Assembly (NCBI GenBank): GCA_029065825.1
Contig: JAIEHQ010000066.1
Span: 1-41,424, forward strand
Direction: 5' to 3'
Length of the DNA stretch: 41,424 nt
Origin: Alistipes sp.
GTDB lineage: Bacteria; Bacteroidota; Bacteroidia; Bacteroidales; Rikenellaceae
The notes below the pieces were generated by a model, which saw nothing but the letters and a program-made list of their open reading frames with translations, had not been told where the DNA came from and did not search any database. The position numbers and the translations under genes were made by a program. The first letter of the stretch is position 1, and every line of letters begins with the position of its first letter. Positions 17,390 to 25,499 of the stretch are shown here, piece after piece.

Positions 17390-17581
17390 CTACTCCTCGT
17401 CGCGGTACATCTTCTCCACGTAGATCGCGTGCTGCATCGCCTCGCGCTTCGCTACGGAAGGTTTGGTAAAGTACTGACGGCGGCGGAGCTCTTTCAGAAC
17501 GCCCGTACGCTCGTATTTACGCTTGAATTTCTTGAGGGCCTTCTCGATGTTCTCACCCTCCTTAACCGGCATGATAATCAT
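17390..17581 (-). CDS. rpsU: 30S ribosomal protein bS21
   Basis: 63 residues, beginning MIIMPVKEGENIEKALKK, the usual Bacteroidota start; the ATG at 17581 is therefore kept over the one three codons later. It is basic, with the typical (K/R)RRQYFTKPS region. bS21 sits near the 3' end of 16S rRNA on the platform and in Bacteroidota helps hide the anti-Shine-Dalgarno sequence. In Flavobacterium its own mRNA has a strong SD for autoregulation; here the 20 bp before the ATG are AT-rich and contain no GGAGG. The gene follows the HhH gene by 33 bp. It is probably served by read-through or by an internal promoter (see 17875-17907). Confidence 0.97.
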   Translation of the reverse strand: MIIMPVKEGENIEKALKKFKRKYERTGVLKELRRRQYFTKPSVAKREAMQHAIYVEKMYRDEE

Positions 17582-17614
17582 GATCGTCTAAATTTTTTAT
17601 CGTTTTTACTTCTG

Positions 17615-18757
17615 TTATTCTCTTATCTTTTCATTCTCGTTCGGAAGACGATGCGGCTCCCGCACCGACTCTTCCCCTGGACCGTACCCGGGATTCCTGC
17701 GTACCGTAAACCGAAGATAGGGAGCCAGTCGTTCGGCTTCCTTCGGGGTCAATATGTGATCTTCAACCAACTCTTCGGCAGTACTCCAACCTCCTTTCAA
17801 TTGTCTTTTGCTCAACAGCCTCCTGAGCGCGGCGGGCGGAATGTAGGGATGCCCTTTCAGTACGCTCGGAGCCACAAAGTTAATATCAATTTTCCGAATT
17901 TTGCAACTATCGCAGCAAATTTGTTGCACGATCCGCTCGAAATTGGCCTCCGTAACCTGCGGAATCTCCGCCAGCTGCTCCGGCGAATGGAAGCCGCCGA
18001 GCCGCTCGCGGTAGCGCAGAATCGCCGCGACGCTCTTCGCTCCGATCCCCGCCACCGAACGCAGCGCGGCGGAGTCGGCACCGTTTATCTCGACCGGCCC
18101 CCGCGGCCGGGCCGGCTCCCGTTCGGGGAAGATTACCAGGGGCAGCAGCATATCGGCCACCGAGTCGGCGATCATGTAGCAGGCCCGCAGCCCGGCTTCG
18201 TCGCGCAGACCGCCCGCCAGGTCGCGATAACGGATTATGGACTCCGCCTGACGCTCGGAGAAGCCCATCGCCACGAAGCAGGCGACGGTCGCCGTGTCGA
18301 TCCGGAACGGAGCGTCGGGCGGCACGATCCGCCGCGACTTCGGTTCGCGGCGCTCCGCCTGCGCGGACGGCTCCGGCCGGCGCGGCGCGAACGTATATTC
18401 CCGCGCAATGCGGATATAAGGTGCCAGCAGGAAGTAGAGCGAGTCGGTCATGCCGTAGCAGAGGGCCACATCCTCCGGAATCCGGAACACCTTGCCCGCC
18501 GCCCGGTAGCGGAGCAGCCCCACGGCCGCACGCTCGGAGAGTCCCAGCCGCCGCAGGTCGGCATACTCCACCGTATTGGGATCGAACTCGAAGCGGCGGA
18601 CGGAATCGCCCACCGCCTCCATCCGCCGCCCCGTCCGCCGGGCAGCCTCCTCCCGGTCGCGCCGCTCGACGAGCAGCAGCCCCAGCAGGAAGAGTCCCCC
18701 GAGCGCCACGAATACCACGAGCGCCCGGCGCTCCCGACGCGAAAACCACCCCTTCAT
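17615..18757 (-). CDS. helix-hairpin-helix (ComEA-like) membrane-anchored protein
   Basis: 380 residues. A single N-terminal transmembrane segment (about 11-30) is followed by three HhH units: about 57-100, 150-200 and 222-265 (the last with INGADSAALRSVAGIGAKSV, trimmed family-typical GIG motif). HhH domains bind DNA backbone non-specifically; ComEA-like proteins bind incoming DNA in the periplasm. Whether this protein takes part in DNA uptake is unknown. The last 100 residues form a fourth, more degenerate HhH-like region. The 3' part of the gene (below about 17950) is clearly more AT-rich than the rest. It begins 12 bp after the ubiD-family gene and ends 33 bp before rpsU. Confidence 0.82.
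   Translation of the reverse strand: MKGWFSRRERRALVVFVALGGLFLLGLLLVERRDREEAARRTGRRMEAVGDSVRRFEFDPNTVEYADLRRLGLSERAAVGLLRYRAAGKVFRIPEDVALCYGMTDSLYFLLAPYIRIAREYTFAPRRPEPSAQAERREPKSRRIVPPDAPFRIDTATVACFVAMGFSERQAESIIRYRDLAGGLRDEAGLRACYMIADSVADMLLPLVIFPEREPARPRGPVEINGADSAALRSVAGIGAKSVAAILRYRERLGGFHSPEQLAEIPQVTEANFERIVQQICCDSCKIRKIDINFVAPSVLKGHPYIPPAALRRLLSKRQLKGGWSTAEELVEDHILTPKEAERLAPYLRFTVRRNPGYGPGEESVREPHRLPNENEKIRE
17875..17907 (-). promoter_or_regulatory. possible internal promoter for rpsU inside the HhH gene
   Basis: On the minus strand TAACTTTG (17875-17882) matches the -7 consensus exactly and GTTG (17904-17907) lies 21 bp upstream. It sits in an AT-rich stretch of the otherwise GC-rich HhH gene, about 290 bp before rpsU. 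Confidence 0.4.
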
Positions 18758-18769
18758 GATACCGATCTT

Positions 18770-20617
18770 TTACCAGGAGGCCCCGTCGGAGAGAAGCAGC
18801 CGGCGGTAACGCTCCGAGGGCGAAGCGATCCGCCCGCCCAGTCCGTACTCCTCCCAGCGGCGATCGACCAGCCGCACCGTCTCGGGGAGCGAAGTCACCA
18901 CATTGGGAAAACGCTCCGGATTGCCCGCCTCGCCGGGGCGCTTGCTCCGGGCATCGAGCCGCAGCATCCCCTCCCGGACGACCGCATCGCGCCGGGGATC
19001 GGTGTTCGCCGCAGCCAGCCAGAGCAGCTCCGCAGCCTCCAGCCCCCGGGCACGGCCGTCAAAGAGCACGGCGTAGCGCACCCTCGCGCAGACGTTGCGG
19101 GCGAAGAACGCATCGAGATCGGGCGCTGCGCCGGCAGCGTCGTCGGCGTAGAGCACCAGCACACCCCATGCGGCGAGGTATTGCGCATCCGCCGCCGCGA
19201 TGCCCCCCGTCATCACGAACCGTTCGGGCAGCACCGCCTCATCGGCCGGAAGCACCGGGTCGATTCCCGTCAGGTCGAGCGCCAGTTTCCCGCCGAACCC
19301 GGAGGTGGCGGTGGCGTGGTCGAGCACGTCGTAGATCCCCTCGCTGCGCACCGCATCGCGGGGAAATTCGGCGCGGCGCAGCAGCGCGGCCAGCGCTTCG
19401 GGCGAACGTACGTCGCAGCCGCGCGGCACGACGACGAGGTATTTGTTGAACATCATCTGGCCCGCGCCCCACAGCCCCTGCGCCACCTTGGTCGCCTGCC
19501 CCTCGTAGCGGCTGTCGATCGACACGACGGCCAGGTTGTGGGCCGTGCCGGCGACGGGCATCGTCAGGTCGCACACCTCGGGCTGGGCAGCCAGACGGAT
19601 GGGAGCCAGGAAGAGCCGTTCGGTGGCCTGCGCGATGTAGGCATCCTCCTGCGGCGGGATCCCCACCAGCGTGGCCGGATAGACGGCATCGCGCCGCCGC
19701 GTGAGGGCCGTCACGTGAAAACGGGGGTAGCGGTCCGTGAGCGAGTAGAACCCCGTGTGGTCGCCGAAAGGCCCCTCCTCGCACAGGGGTTCTTCGGGAT
19801 CGACATACCCTTCGATCACGAAATCGCAGTCGGCCGGGACGTAGATGTCGCTGGTCAGGCACTTGACCAGCTTCACGGGCCGCTGCCTCAGGAAGCCGGC
19901 CAGCAGGTACTCGTCCATGTTGTCGGGCATCGGCGCGGTCGCCGCATAGGTATAGACCGGATCGCCGCCCAGCGCCACGGCCACGGGCATGCGCCGCCCG
20001 GCGCGCCGGTAACCCTCGCAGTGGCGGGCACCGGTCTTGTGGCGGTGCCAGTGCATTCCGGTCGTATGTCCGTCGAAAAGCTGCATGCGGTACATGCCCA
20101 CGTTGCGGATGCCCGTCTCGGGATCGAGGGTGTGGACCAGCGGCAGGGTCACGAACCGCCCCCCGTCACAGCCCCAGCACTCGAGCACGGGAAGCGCGTC
20201 GAGCGATGCCTCCTCGCCGCGCAGCACCACCTGCTGGCACTCCCCGCGCGAGGAGGAGGTGCGCGGCAGCCAGCGCGACATCCCGGCCAGCAGGGGCAGC
20301 ATCCGCAGCTTGTCGGCCAGCGTGTTCTTCGGCCCCGCGACCTGCCGCAGCAGGTCGTCCAAACGGCGGGAGAGGGCCTCCAGCGACTCGACCCCGAGCG
20401 CCAGGGCCATGCGCCGCTCGGAACCCATCATGTTCATCAGCACCGGAAACCCGGTGCCGGTCCGCTCGAAAAGCAGCGCCTTGCCTCCGCCGGGCTGCTT
20501 CGAAACGCGGTCGGCGATCTCCGCCATCTCATATACGGGCGAAACCTCCGCCCCGATGCGCACCAACTCGCCCTCCCGGTCGAGAAGGTCGATGAATTCC
20601 CTCAGATTCCGATACAT
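18770..20617 (-). CDS. UbiD-family prenyl-FMN decarboxylase (menaquinone-type)
   Basis: 615 residues from the ATG at 20617 (MYRNLREFIDLLDREGEL, a typical UbiD start). The longer open frame upstream is rejected because it reads through the promoter. The UbiD hallmark GPFGDHTGFYS is present. The family removes a carboxyl group from aromatic or unsaturated acids using prenylated FMN made by UbiX. The length of about 615 rather than 490 residues matches the long form found in Bacteroidota and epsilon-proteobacteria, annotated as menaquinone biosynthesis decarboxylase. No ubiX or men/mqn gene is in the window, so the pathway is inferred. It has its own consensus promoter and is followed after 12 bp by the HhH gene. 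Confidence 0.9.
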   Translation of the reverse strand: MYRNLREFIDLLDREGELVRIGAEVSPVYEMAEIADRVSKQPGGGKALLFERTGTGFPVLMNMMGSERRMALALGVESLEALSRRLDDLLRQVAGPKNTLADKLRMLPLLAGMSRWLPRTSSSRGECQQVVLRGEEASLDALPVLECWGCDGGRFVTLPLVHTLDPETGIRNVGMYRMQLFDGHTTGMHWHRHKTGARHCEGYRRAGRRMPVAVALGGDPVYTYAATAPMPDNMDEYLLAGFLRQRPVKLVKCLTSDIYVPADCDFVIEGYVDPEEPLCEEGPFGDHTGFYSLTDRYPRFHVTALTRRRDAVYPATLVGIPPQEDAYIAQATERLFLAPIRLAAQPEVCDLTMPVAGTAHNLAVVSIDSRYEGQATKVAQGLWGAGQMMFNKYLVVVPRGCDVRSPEALAALLRRAEFPRDAVRSEGIYDVLDHATATSGFGGKLALDLTGIDPVLPADEAVLPERFVMTGGIAAADAQYLAAWGVLVLYADDAAGAAPDLDAFFARNVCARVRYAVLFDGRARGLEAAELLWLAAANTDPRRDAVVREGMLRLDARSKRPGEAGNPERFPNVVTSLPETVRLVDRRWEEYGLGGRIASPSERYRRLLLSDGASW

Positions 20618-20683
20618 AATATGACTGCTTACGCCCCGGCCGCGAGCGCCCTGCGCACCCTTGCCGCCCGGAGACTTCCCGTG

Positions 20684-20714
20684 CAAAGGTAGCAAAACGC
20701 CCCGGCATCTCCAA
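20684..20714 (-). promoter_or_regulatory. promoter of the ubiD-family operon
   Basis: On the minus strand TACCTTTG (20684-20691) is an exact -7 element and TTGG (20711-20714) a -33 element at 19 bp spacing. It faces away from the mutA promoter; the two share a 285-bp intergenic region. Confidence 0.7.
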
Positions 20715-20814
20715 CCTCCCGGACTGCGGAATCCCCGCCGCCCGCCGAAAAACAGCCGCAAAACACCGCTCCGACCCGCACACGGCACCGGCCGCAGGTT
20801 AAATTCCGCTGTTT

Positions 20815-20850
20815 TTTGCTTCCAATCCCGCAAATATTTCGTACCTTTAC
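20815..20850 (+). promoter_or_regulatory. promoter of mutA-mutB
   Basis: TACCTTTA (20842-20849, one mismatch to TAnnTTTG) with TTTG at 20815-20818. The 23-bp spacing is somewhat longer than usual, so the -33 element is less certain. The surrounding 70 bp are AT-rich. Confidence 0.5.
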
Positions 20851-20902
20851 CCGGAATTTAAAACGAATGTTGAAACATTTCAATACTAATCTCTAATTTA
20901 TT

Positions 20903-22753
20903 ATGGCAAATACCAACCGTGAAAAGTTGTTTACCGAGTTCCCGCAGGTCTCGACCGAGAAGTGGGAAGAGGTAATCACAGCCGACCTGAAAGGTGCGGA
21001 CTACGAGCGTAAATTGGTGTGGAAAACGCCGGAAGGATTCAACGTGCGCCCCTACTACCGTGCGGAGAATCTGGAGGGGCTGAAATTCCTCGGCTCCGAA
21101 GCCGGAGTATTCCCCTACGTGCGGGGCACCCGTGCCCACAACCGCTGGAAAGTCCACCAGACGGTCATCGTAAAATGCCCCGAAGAGGCCAATGAAATCG
21201 CGACCAAGATCCTCAACGCAGGCATCGACTCGATCGAGTTCCGCATCATGTCGGAGGAGTTCTCGGCCGAAGAGCTCGACACGCTGCTCGCAGGCATCTC
21301 CCTGCCGGCCGTCGAGGTAACTTTCAGCGGCCGCAAGACGGCGCGCGTCGCCGAACTCGTGCTGGAGAAAATCGAGCGCGAGAAGCTCGCAGCCGAAGAG
21401 CTTCACATCAACTTCTGCATCGACCCGCTGGTCAAGAAGCTGACCTCGAAGGGAGACTTCTGCTCGGAGAACGGCGTGAAGTGCTTCGAACGCATCGCCG
21501 GACTGATCCGCAAGACCAAGGATTGCAAAGGCATCCGCGTGGTCACGGTATCGGGCCACATCTTCAGCAACGCCGGCTCGACCATCGTCGAAGAGCTCGC
21601 CTTCTCGCTGGCCGCCGGACACGACTACCTGGTGCGCCTGATGGAGCTGGGCTTCACGGTCGAGGAGGCGGCGCGCAAGATCCGCTTCTCGCTGGCCATT
21701 ACCTCCAATTACTTCATGGAGATCGCCAAGCTGCGCGCCGGCCGCATGCTGTGGGCCAACATCGTCAAGGCCTACGCTCCGGCCAAGAACTGCCCCTGCA
21801 AAATGTTTACCCACGCGGTAACCTCGTCGTGGAACCAGACGGCATACGACCCCTACGTGAACATGCTGCGCGGTACGACCGAAGCCATGTCGGCGACGAT
21901 CGCCGGCGTGAACTCGCTGGAGGTAATGCCTTTCAACGCCGCATACGAAGAGCCTAACGAGTTCTCGATGCGCATCGCACGCAATGTCGAGCTGCTGCTC
22001 AAGCACGAATCGCACTTCGACCAGGTGGTCGATCCGGCCGGCGGCTCCTATTACATCGAGAACCTGACCGACTCGATCGCCAACGAGGCATGGAAGCTCT
22101 TCTGCGAGATCGAGGAGAAGGGCGGATACACCGAGGCATACCGCAGCGGCATGATCGTCGAGCGCGTGAAGGCTTCGGCCGCAGCGAAGGACAAAAACAT
22201 CGCCACGCGCCGCCAGATCCTGCTGGGTGCCAACCAGTATCCCAACTTTACCGAGACGGCCGGCAAGGAGCTGACCGAGGAGGCCGTGACCCGTCCCGCA
22301 AGCGAGGGCAACACCCTGGCACCCTACCGGGGTGCGATGGCTTTCGAGGCGATGCGTCTGCATGTGGATCGCAGCGGCAAGGAACCCAAGGCGTTCATGC
22401 TCACGTGCGGCAGCCTGGCGATGGCCCGCGCCCGCGCCCAGTTCTCCTGCAACTTCTTCGCATGCGCCGGCATCAAGGTCATCGACAACACCTTCTTCAA
22501 GTCGCTCGAAGAGGGCGTGAAGGCCGCTCTGGAGTCGAAGGCGGAGATCGTCGTGGTCTGCGCGTCGGACGACGACTACGCAGAGGTGGCTCCGAAGATC
22601 AAGGAGATGCTCGCCGGCCGCGCCATCCTCGTGGTCGCAGGCGCTCCCGCATGCGCTCCCGAGCTGGAGGCTCAGGGCATCACGAATTTCATCAACGTCA
22701 AGAGCAACGTGCTTGAAACGCTGAAATTCTACCTCAAAGAAATGGGTATCTAA
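20903..22753 (+). CDS. mutA: methylmalonyl-CoA mutase, small (beta) subunit
   Basis: 616 residues. Together with MutB it interconverts succinyl-CoA and methylmalonyl-CoA, the key step to propionate in Bacteroidota. The protein has the TIM-barrel domain (about 50-400) and a C-terminal Rossmann-like domain (about 480-610). That domain lacks the cobalamin-binding DxHxxG motif of MutB, as expected for this non-catalytic subunit. The regions around SSWNQTAYDPYVNMLRGTTE and VDPAGGSYYIENLTD align well with MutB. It is followed by mutB after 12 bp, so the two form one transcription unit. Intact and of normal length. Confidence 0.97.
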   Translation: MANTNREKLFTEFPQVSTEKWEEVITADLKGADYERKLVWKTPEGFNVRPYYRAENLEGLKFLGSEAGVFPYVRGTRAHNRWKVHQTVIVKCPEEANEIATKILNAGIDSIEFRIMSEEFSAEELDTLLAGISLPAVEVTFSGRKTARVAELVLEKIEREKLAAEELHINFCIDPLVKKLTSKGDFCSENGVKCFERIAGLIRKTKDCKGIRVVTVSGHIFSNAGSTIVEELAFSLAAGHDYLVRLMELGFTVEEAARKIRFSLAITSNYFMEIAKLRAGRMLWANIVKAYAPAKNCPCKMFTHAVTSSWNQTAYDPYVNMLRGTTEAMSATIAGVNSLEVMPFNAAYEEPNEFSMRIARNVELLLKHESHFDQVVDPAGGSYYIENLTDSIANEAWKLFCEIEEKGGYTEAYRSGMIVERVKASAAAKDKNIATRRQILLGANQYPNFTETAGKELTEEAVTRPASEGNTLAPYRGAMAFEAMRLHVDRSGKEPKAFMLTCGSLAMARARAQFSCNFFACAGIKVIDNTFFKSLEEGVKAALESKAEIVVVCASDDDYAEVAPKIKEMLAGRAILVVAGAPACAPELEAQGITNFINVKSNVLETLKFYLKEMGI

Positions 22754-22765
22754 AAAGCGAAAGTC

Positions 22766-24910
22766 ATGAGAGCAAAATTTGCAGATTTGAAATACGACGG
22801 AGGCGAGCAGAAGAGCTGCTGCGCTTCGAAAGGCTGCGGTCAGGTTGAGCCGTGGCTGACCGCCGAGCGAATCCCCGTCAAGGGCAGCTACTCGGCCGAG
22901 GATCTGGAGGGAATGGAGCACCTGAACTATGCGGCAGGTATCGCCCCCTTCCTGCGCGGTCCCTACTCGACGATGTACGTGATGCGTCCGTGGACCATCC
23001 GTCAGTACGCCGGCTTCTCGACCGCCGAGGAGTCGAACGCCTTCTACCGCCGCAACCTGGCGGCCGGACAGAAGGGTCTCTCGGTTGCGTTCGACCTGGC
23101 GACCCACCGAGGCTACGACGCCGATCATCCGCGCGTGGTGGGCGACGTGGGCAAGGCCGGTGTGTCGATCTGCTCGGTGGAGGACATGAAGGTGCTCTTC
23201 AACGGCATTCCGCTCGACCGCATGTCGGTGTCGATGACCATGAACGGTGCCGTGCTGCCCGTGCTGGCATTCTACATCGTGACCGGTCTGGAGCAGGGCT
23301 GCACCCTCGATCAGCTGGCCGGTACGATCCAGAACGACATCCTCAAGGAGTTCATGGTGCGCAACACCTATATTTATCCGCCCAAGTTCTCGATGAAGAT
23401 CATCGCCGACATCTTCGAGTACACCTCAAAGAACATGCCCAAGTTCAACTCGATCTCGATCTCCGGCTACCACATGCAGGAGGCGGGCGCTACGGCCGAC
23501 ATCGAGCTGGCCTACACGCTGGCCGACGGTCTGGAGTACCTGCGTGCGGGCGTTGCCGCCGGCATGTCGGTCGATGCCTTCGCACCGCGTCTGTCGTTCT
23601 TCTGGGCCATCGGCATGAACCACTTCATGGAGATCGCCAAGATGCGCGCCGCGCGTATGCTCTGGGCCAAGATCGTCAAGCAGTTCGAGCCTAAGAACCC
23701 CAAATCGCTGGCACTGCGTACGCACAGCCAGACCTCGGGCTGGTCGCTTACCGAGCAGGATCCCTTCAACAACGTGGCCCGCACGGCCATCGAGGCGATG
23801 GGTGCCGCTCTGGGCCACACCCAGTCGCTGCACACCAACGCGCTCGACGAGGCGATCGCCCTGCCGACCGACTTCTCGGCACGTATCGCCCGCAACACCC
23901 AGATCTACATCCAGGAGGAGACCAACGTCTGCCGCGAGGTGGATCCCTGGGCCGGTTCGTACTACGTCGAGACCCTGACCAACGAGATCGCACACAAGGC
24001 CTGGGAGCACATCCAGGAGATCGAGAAGCTGGGCGGCATGGCCAAGGCCATCGAGACCGGCATTCCGAAGATGCGTATCGAGGAGGCTGCGGCCCGCAAG
24101 CAGGCCCGCATCGACTCGGGCGTGGAGAAGATCATCGGCGTGAACGAGTACCGTCTCGACCACGAGGCTCCGATCGACATCCTCGCCGTCGATAACACCG
24201 CCGTGCGCGAGAGCCAGATCAAGCGTCTGAAGGAGCTGCGCGCCAACCGCGACGAAGCGGCCGTCAAGAAGGCGCTCGAGGCCATTACCGAGTGCGTGAA
24301 GACCGGCAAGGGCAACCTGCTGGAGTTGGCTGTCGAGGCTGCCAAGGTGCGTGCGTCGCTGGGCGAGATCTCCGATGCCTGCGAAGTCGTCGTGGGCCGT
24401 TACAAAGCTGTCATTCGTTCCATCTCAGGTGTATATAGTTCAGAAGTGAAATCAGATTCCGCATTCGCACACGCCAAGGAGCTGGCCGCCGAATTCGCCA
24501 AGAAAGAGGGCCGTCAGCCGCGTATCATGGTCGCAAAACTGGGCCAGGACGGCCACGACCGCGGCGCGAAAGTCGTAGCTACCGGCTATGCCGACATCGG
24601 CTTCGACGTAGATATGGGTCCGCTGTTCCAGACTCCCGAGGAGGCTGCGAAGCAGGCGGTCGAGAACGACGTGCATGTCGTGGGCGTATCGTCGCTGGCT
24701 GCCGGCCACCTGACGCTCGTTCCGCAGATCATCGCCGAGCTCAAGAAACTGGGCCGCGAGGACATCATCGTCATCGTCGGCGGTGTGATCCCCGCTCAGG
24801 ACTACGATGAACTCTACCGCGACGGTGCCGCCGCCATCTTCGGTCCCGGTACGCCGATCGCAACCGCCGCGATCAAGATCCTGGAGATCCTGCTCGACGA
24901 GCAGAAGTAA
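22766..24910 (+). CDS. mutB: methylmalonyl-CoA mutase, large (alpha) subunit
   Basis: 714 residues. Catalytic subunit of the adenosylcobalamin-dependent mutase. The TIM-barrel domain includes the substrate loop RPWTIRQYAGFS (Y81, matching the radical-handling Tyr89 of the Propionibacterium enzyme) and GYHMQEAG (H236, matching His244). The C-terminal cobalamin domain (about 580-710) carries DGHDRG with H597 as the lower axial cobalt ligand, and GGVIPAQDY. All key residues are present. Codon use is strongly biased, as in highly expressed genes, except for a short AT-richer stretch at about 24400-24480, which encodes the linker between the two domains. A strong terminator follows. Neither the epimerase nor the MeaB chaperone gene is in the window. 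Confidence 0.98.
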   Translation: MRAKFADLKYDGGEQKSCCASKGCGQVEPWLTAERIPVKGSYSAEDLEGMEHLNYAAGIAPFLRGPYSTMYVMRPWTIRQYAGFSTAEESNAFYRRNLAAGQKGLSVAFDLATHRGYDADHPRVVGDVGKAGVSICSVEDMKVLFNGIPLDRMSVSMTMNGAVLPVLAFYIVTGLEQGCTLDQLAGTIQNDILKEFMVRNTYIYPPKFSMKIIADIFEYTSKNMPKFNSISISGYHMQEAGATADIELAYTLADGLEYLRAGVAAGMSVDAFAPRLSFFWAIGMNHFMEIAKMRAARMLWAKIVKQFEPKNPKSLALRTHSQTSGWSLTEQDPFNNVARTAIEAMGAALGHTQSLHTNALDEAIALPTDFSARIARNTQIYIQEETNVCREVDPWAGSYYVETLTNEIAHKAWEHIQEIEKLGGMAKAIETGIPKMRIEEAAARKQARIDSGVEKIIGVNEYRLDHEAPIDILAVDNTAVRESQIKRLKELRANRDEAAVKKALEAITECVKTGKGNLLELAVEAAKVRASLGEISDACEVVVGRYKAVIRSISGVYSSEVKSDSAFAHAKELAAEFAKKEGRQPRIMVAKLGQDGHDRGAKVVATGYADIGFDVDMGPLFQTPEEAAKQAVENDVHVVGVSSLAAGHLTLVPQIIAELKKLGREDIIVIVGGVIPAQDYDELYRDGAAAIFGPGTPIATAAIKILEILLDEQK

Positions 24911-24934
24911 TCCTGGTCTGAATCCGGTCTTTTC

Positions 24935-24968
24935 ACACCCCGGCTCGTCTGCGAGCCGGGGTGTTTTT
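24935..24968 (+). terminator. Rho-independent terminator of mutAB
   Basis: A perfect 13-bp stem (ACACCCCGGCTCG / CGAGCCGGGGTGT) with a TCTG loop followed by TTTT, 24 bp after the mutB stop. Confidence 0.92.
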
Positions 24969-25420
24969 CGTCACCGCCTTGTCTTGCGCCCGGGGACGGG
25001 CGGTAAAAGCCCCGAATACCTCAAAAACTGCCGTCGCTACCCTATCCCTGTTCCGCCGGATCCGGAAGCAGTCAGCATCGGCGATACCCTCCCCCGACAA
25101 TGACTCGCCGCCGCCCTTCCGCCTTCAAACGGGCGATACGCCGTCCGGTCGAGCCGGCGACAGATTTCCCAGTCTGCTTCATTTCGCCCCGCATCTCCCC
25201 GAAGGACAGCTCTCCGGGCAGTCCCCGTCGCAACGTGCAGAGAGTTGCGCGACCGTTTGTCCGTAACGCGCATTCCTGCTCGCGAAGACAACGCGACCGG
25301 AAGGGCAGAAACGGCCCCAGACACTGCTCCGCAACGCCTCCATGCGCATCGGCATATAGGCTGCAACCGAACAAAAACACCGTTCCTTATGACACGCCCT
25401 CCTCTTTCGGGGCAACCGCA
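24969..25420. other. gene-free stretch between convergent units
   Basis: About 450 bp between the mutAB and PpiD-gene terminators. Open frames of 80-110 codons exist on both strands, but they are Arg/Ser/Pro-rich, lack a good start and overlap each other, as expected by chance at high GC. No tRNA, repeat or promoter was recognised. It could hold a decayed gene or an unrecognised RNA. Confidence 0.5.
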
Positions 25421-25460
25421 CAAAAACACCGGAGGCAGTAGTAATCTACTGCCTCCGGTT
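25421..25460 (-). terminator. Rho-independent terminator of the PpiD-like gene
   Basis: A perfect 14-bp stem (ACCGGAGGCAGTAG at 25428-25441 / CTACTGCCTCCGGT at 25446-25459, loop TAAT). On the minus strand it is followed by GTTTTTGTG. It ends the long mfd-to-PpiD gene cluster. Confidence 0.9.
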
Positions 25461-25499
25461 CTTGAACCAAAATATTTAACTATCCTAAAATAGTCTCTG

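Noticed and set aside
20618..20833. N-terminal extension of the UbiD-family protein by 72 residues
   Set aside because: The extension is Arg/Gly-rich, reads through an exact promoter match, and the family starts at MYRNLREFI.
20858..23128. Minus-strand open frame of about 750 codons opposite mutA and the start of mutB
   Set aside because: Antisense to two conserved mutase genes; no motif, no promoter.
24969..25420. Possible small genes between mutB and the PpiD gene
   Set aside because: Several overlapping frames of 80-110 codons exist on both strands, none with a good start, hydrophobic core or family resemblance.
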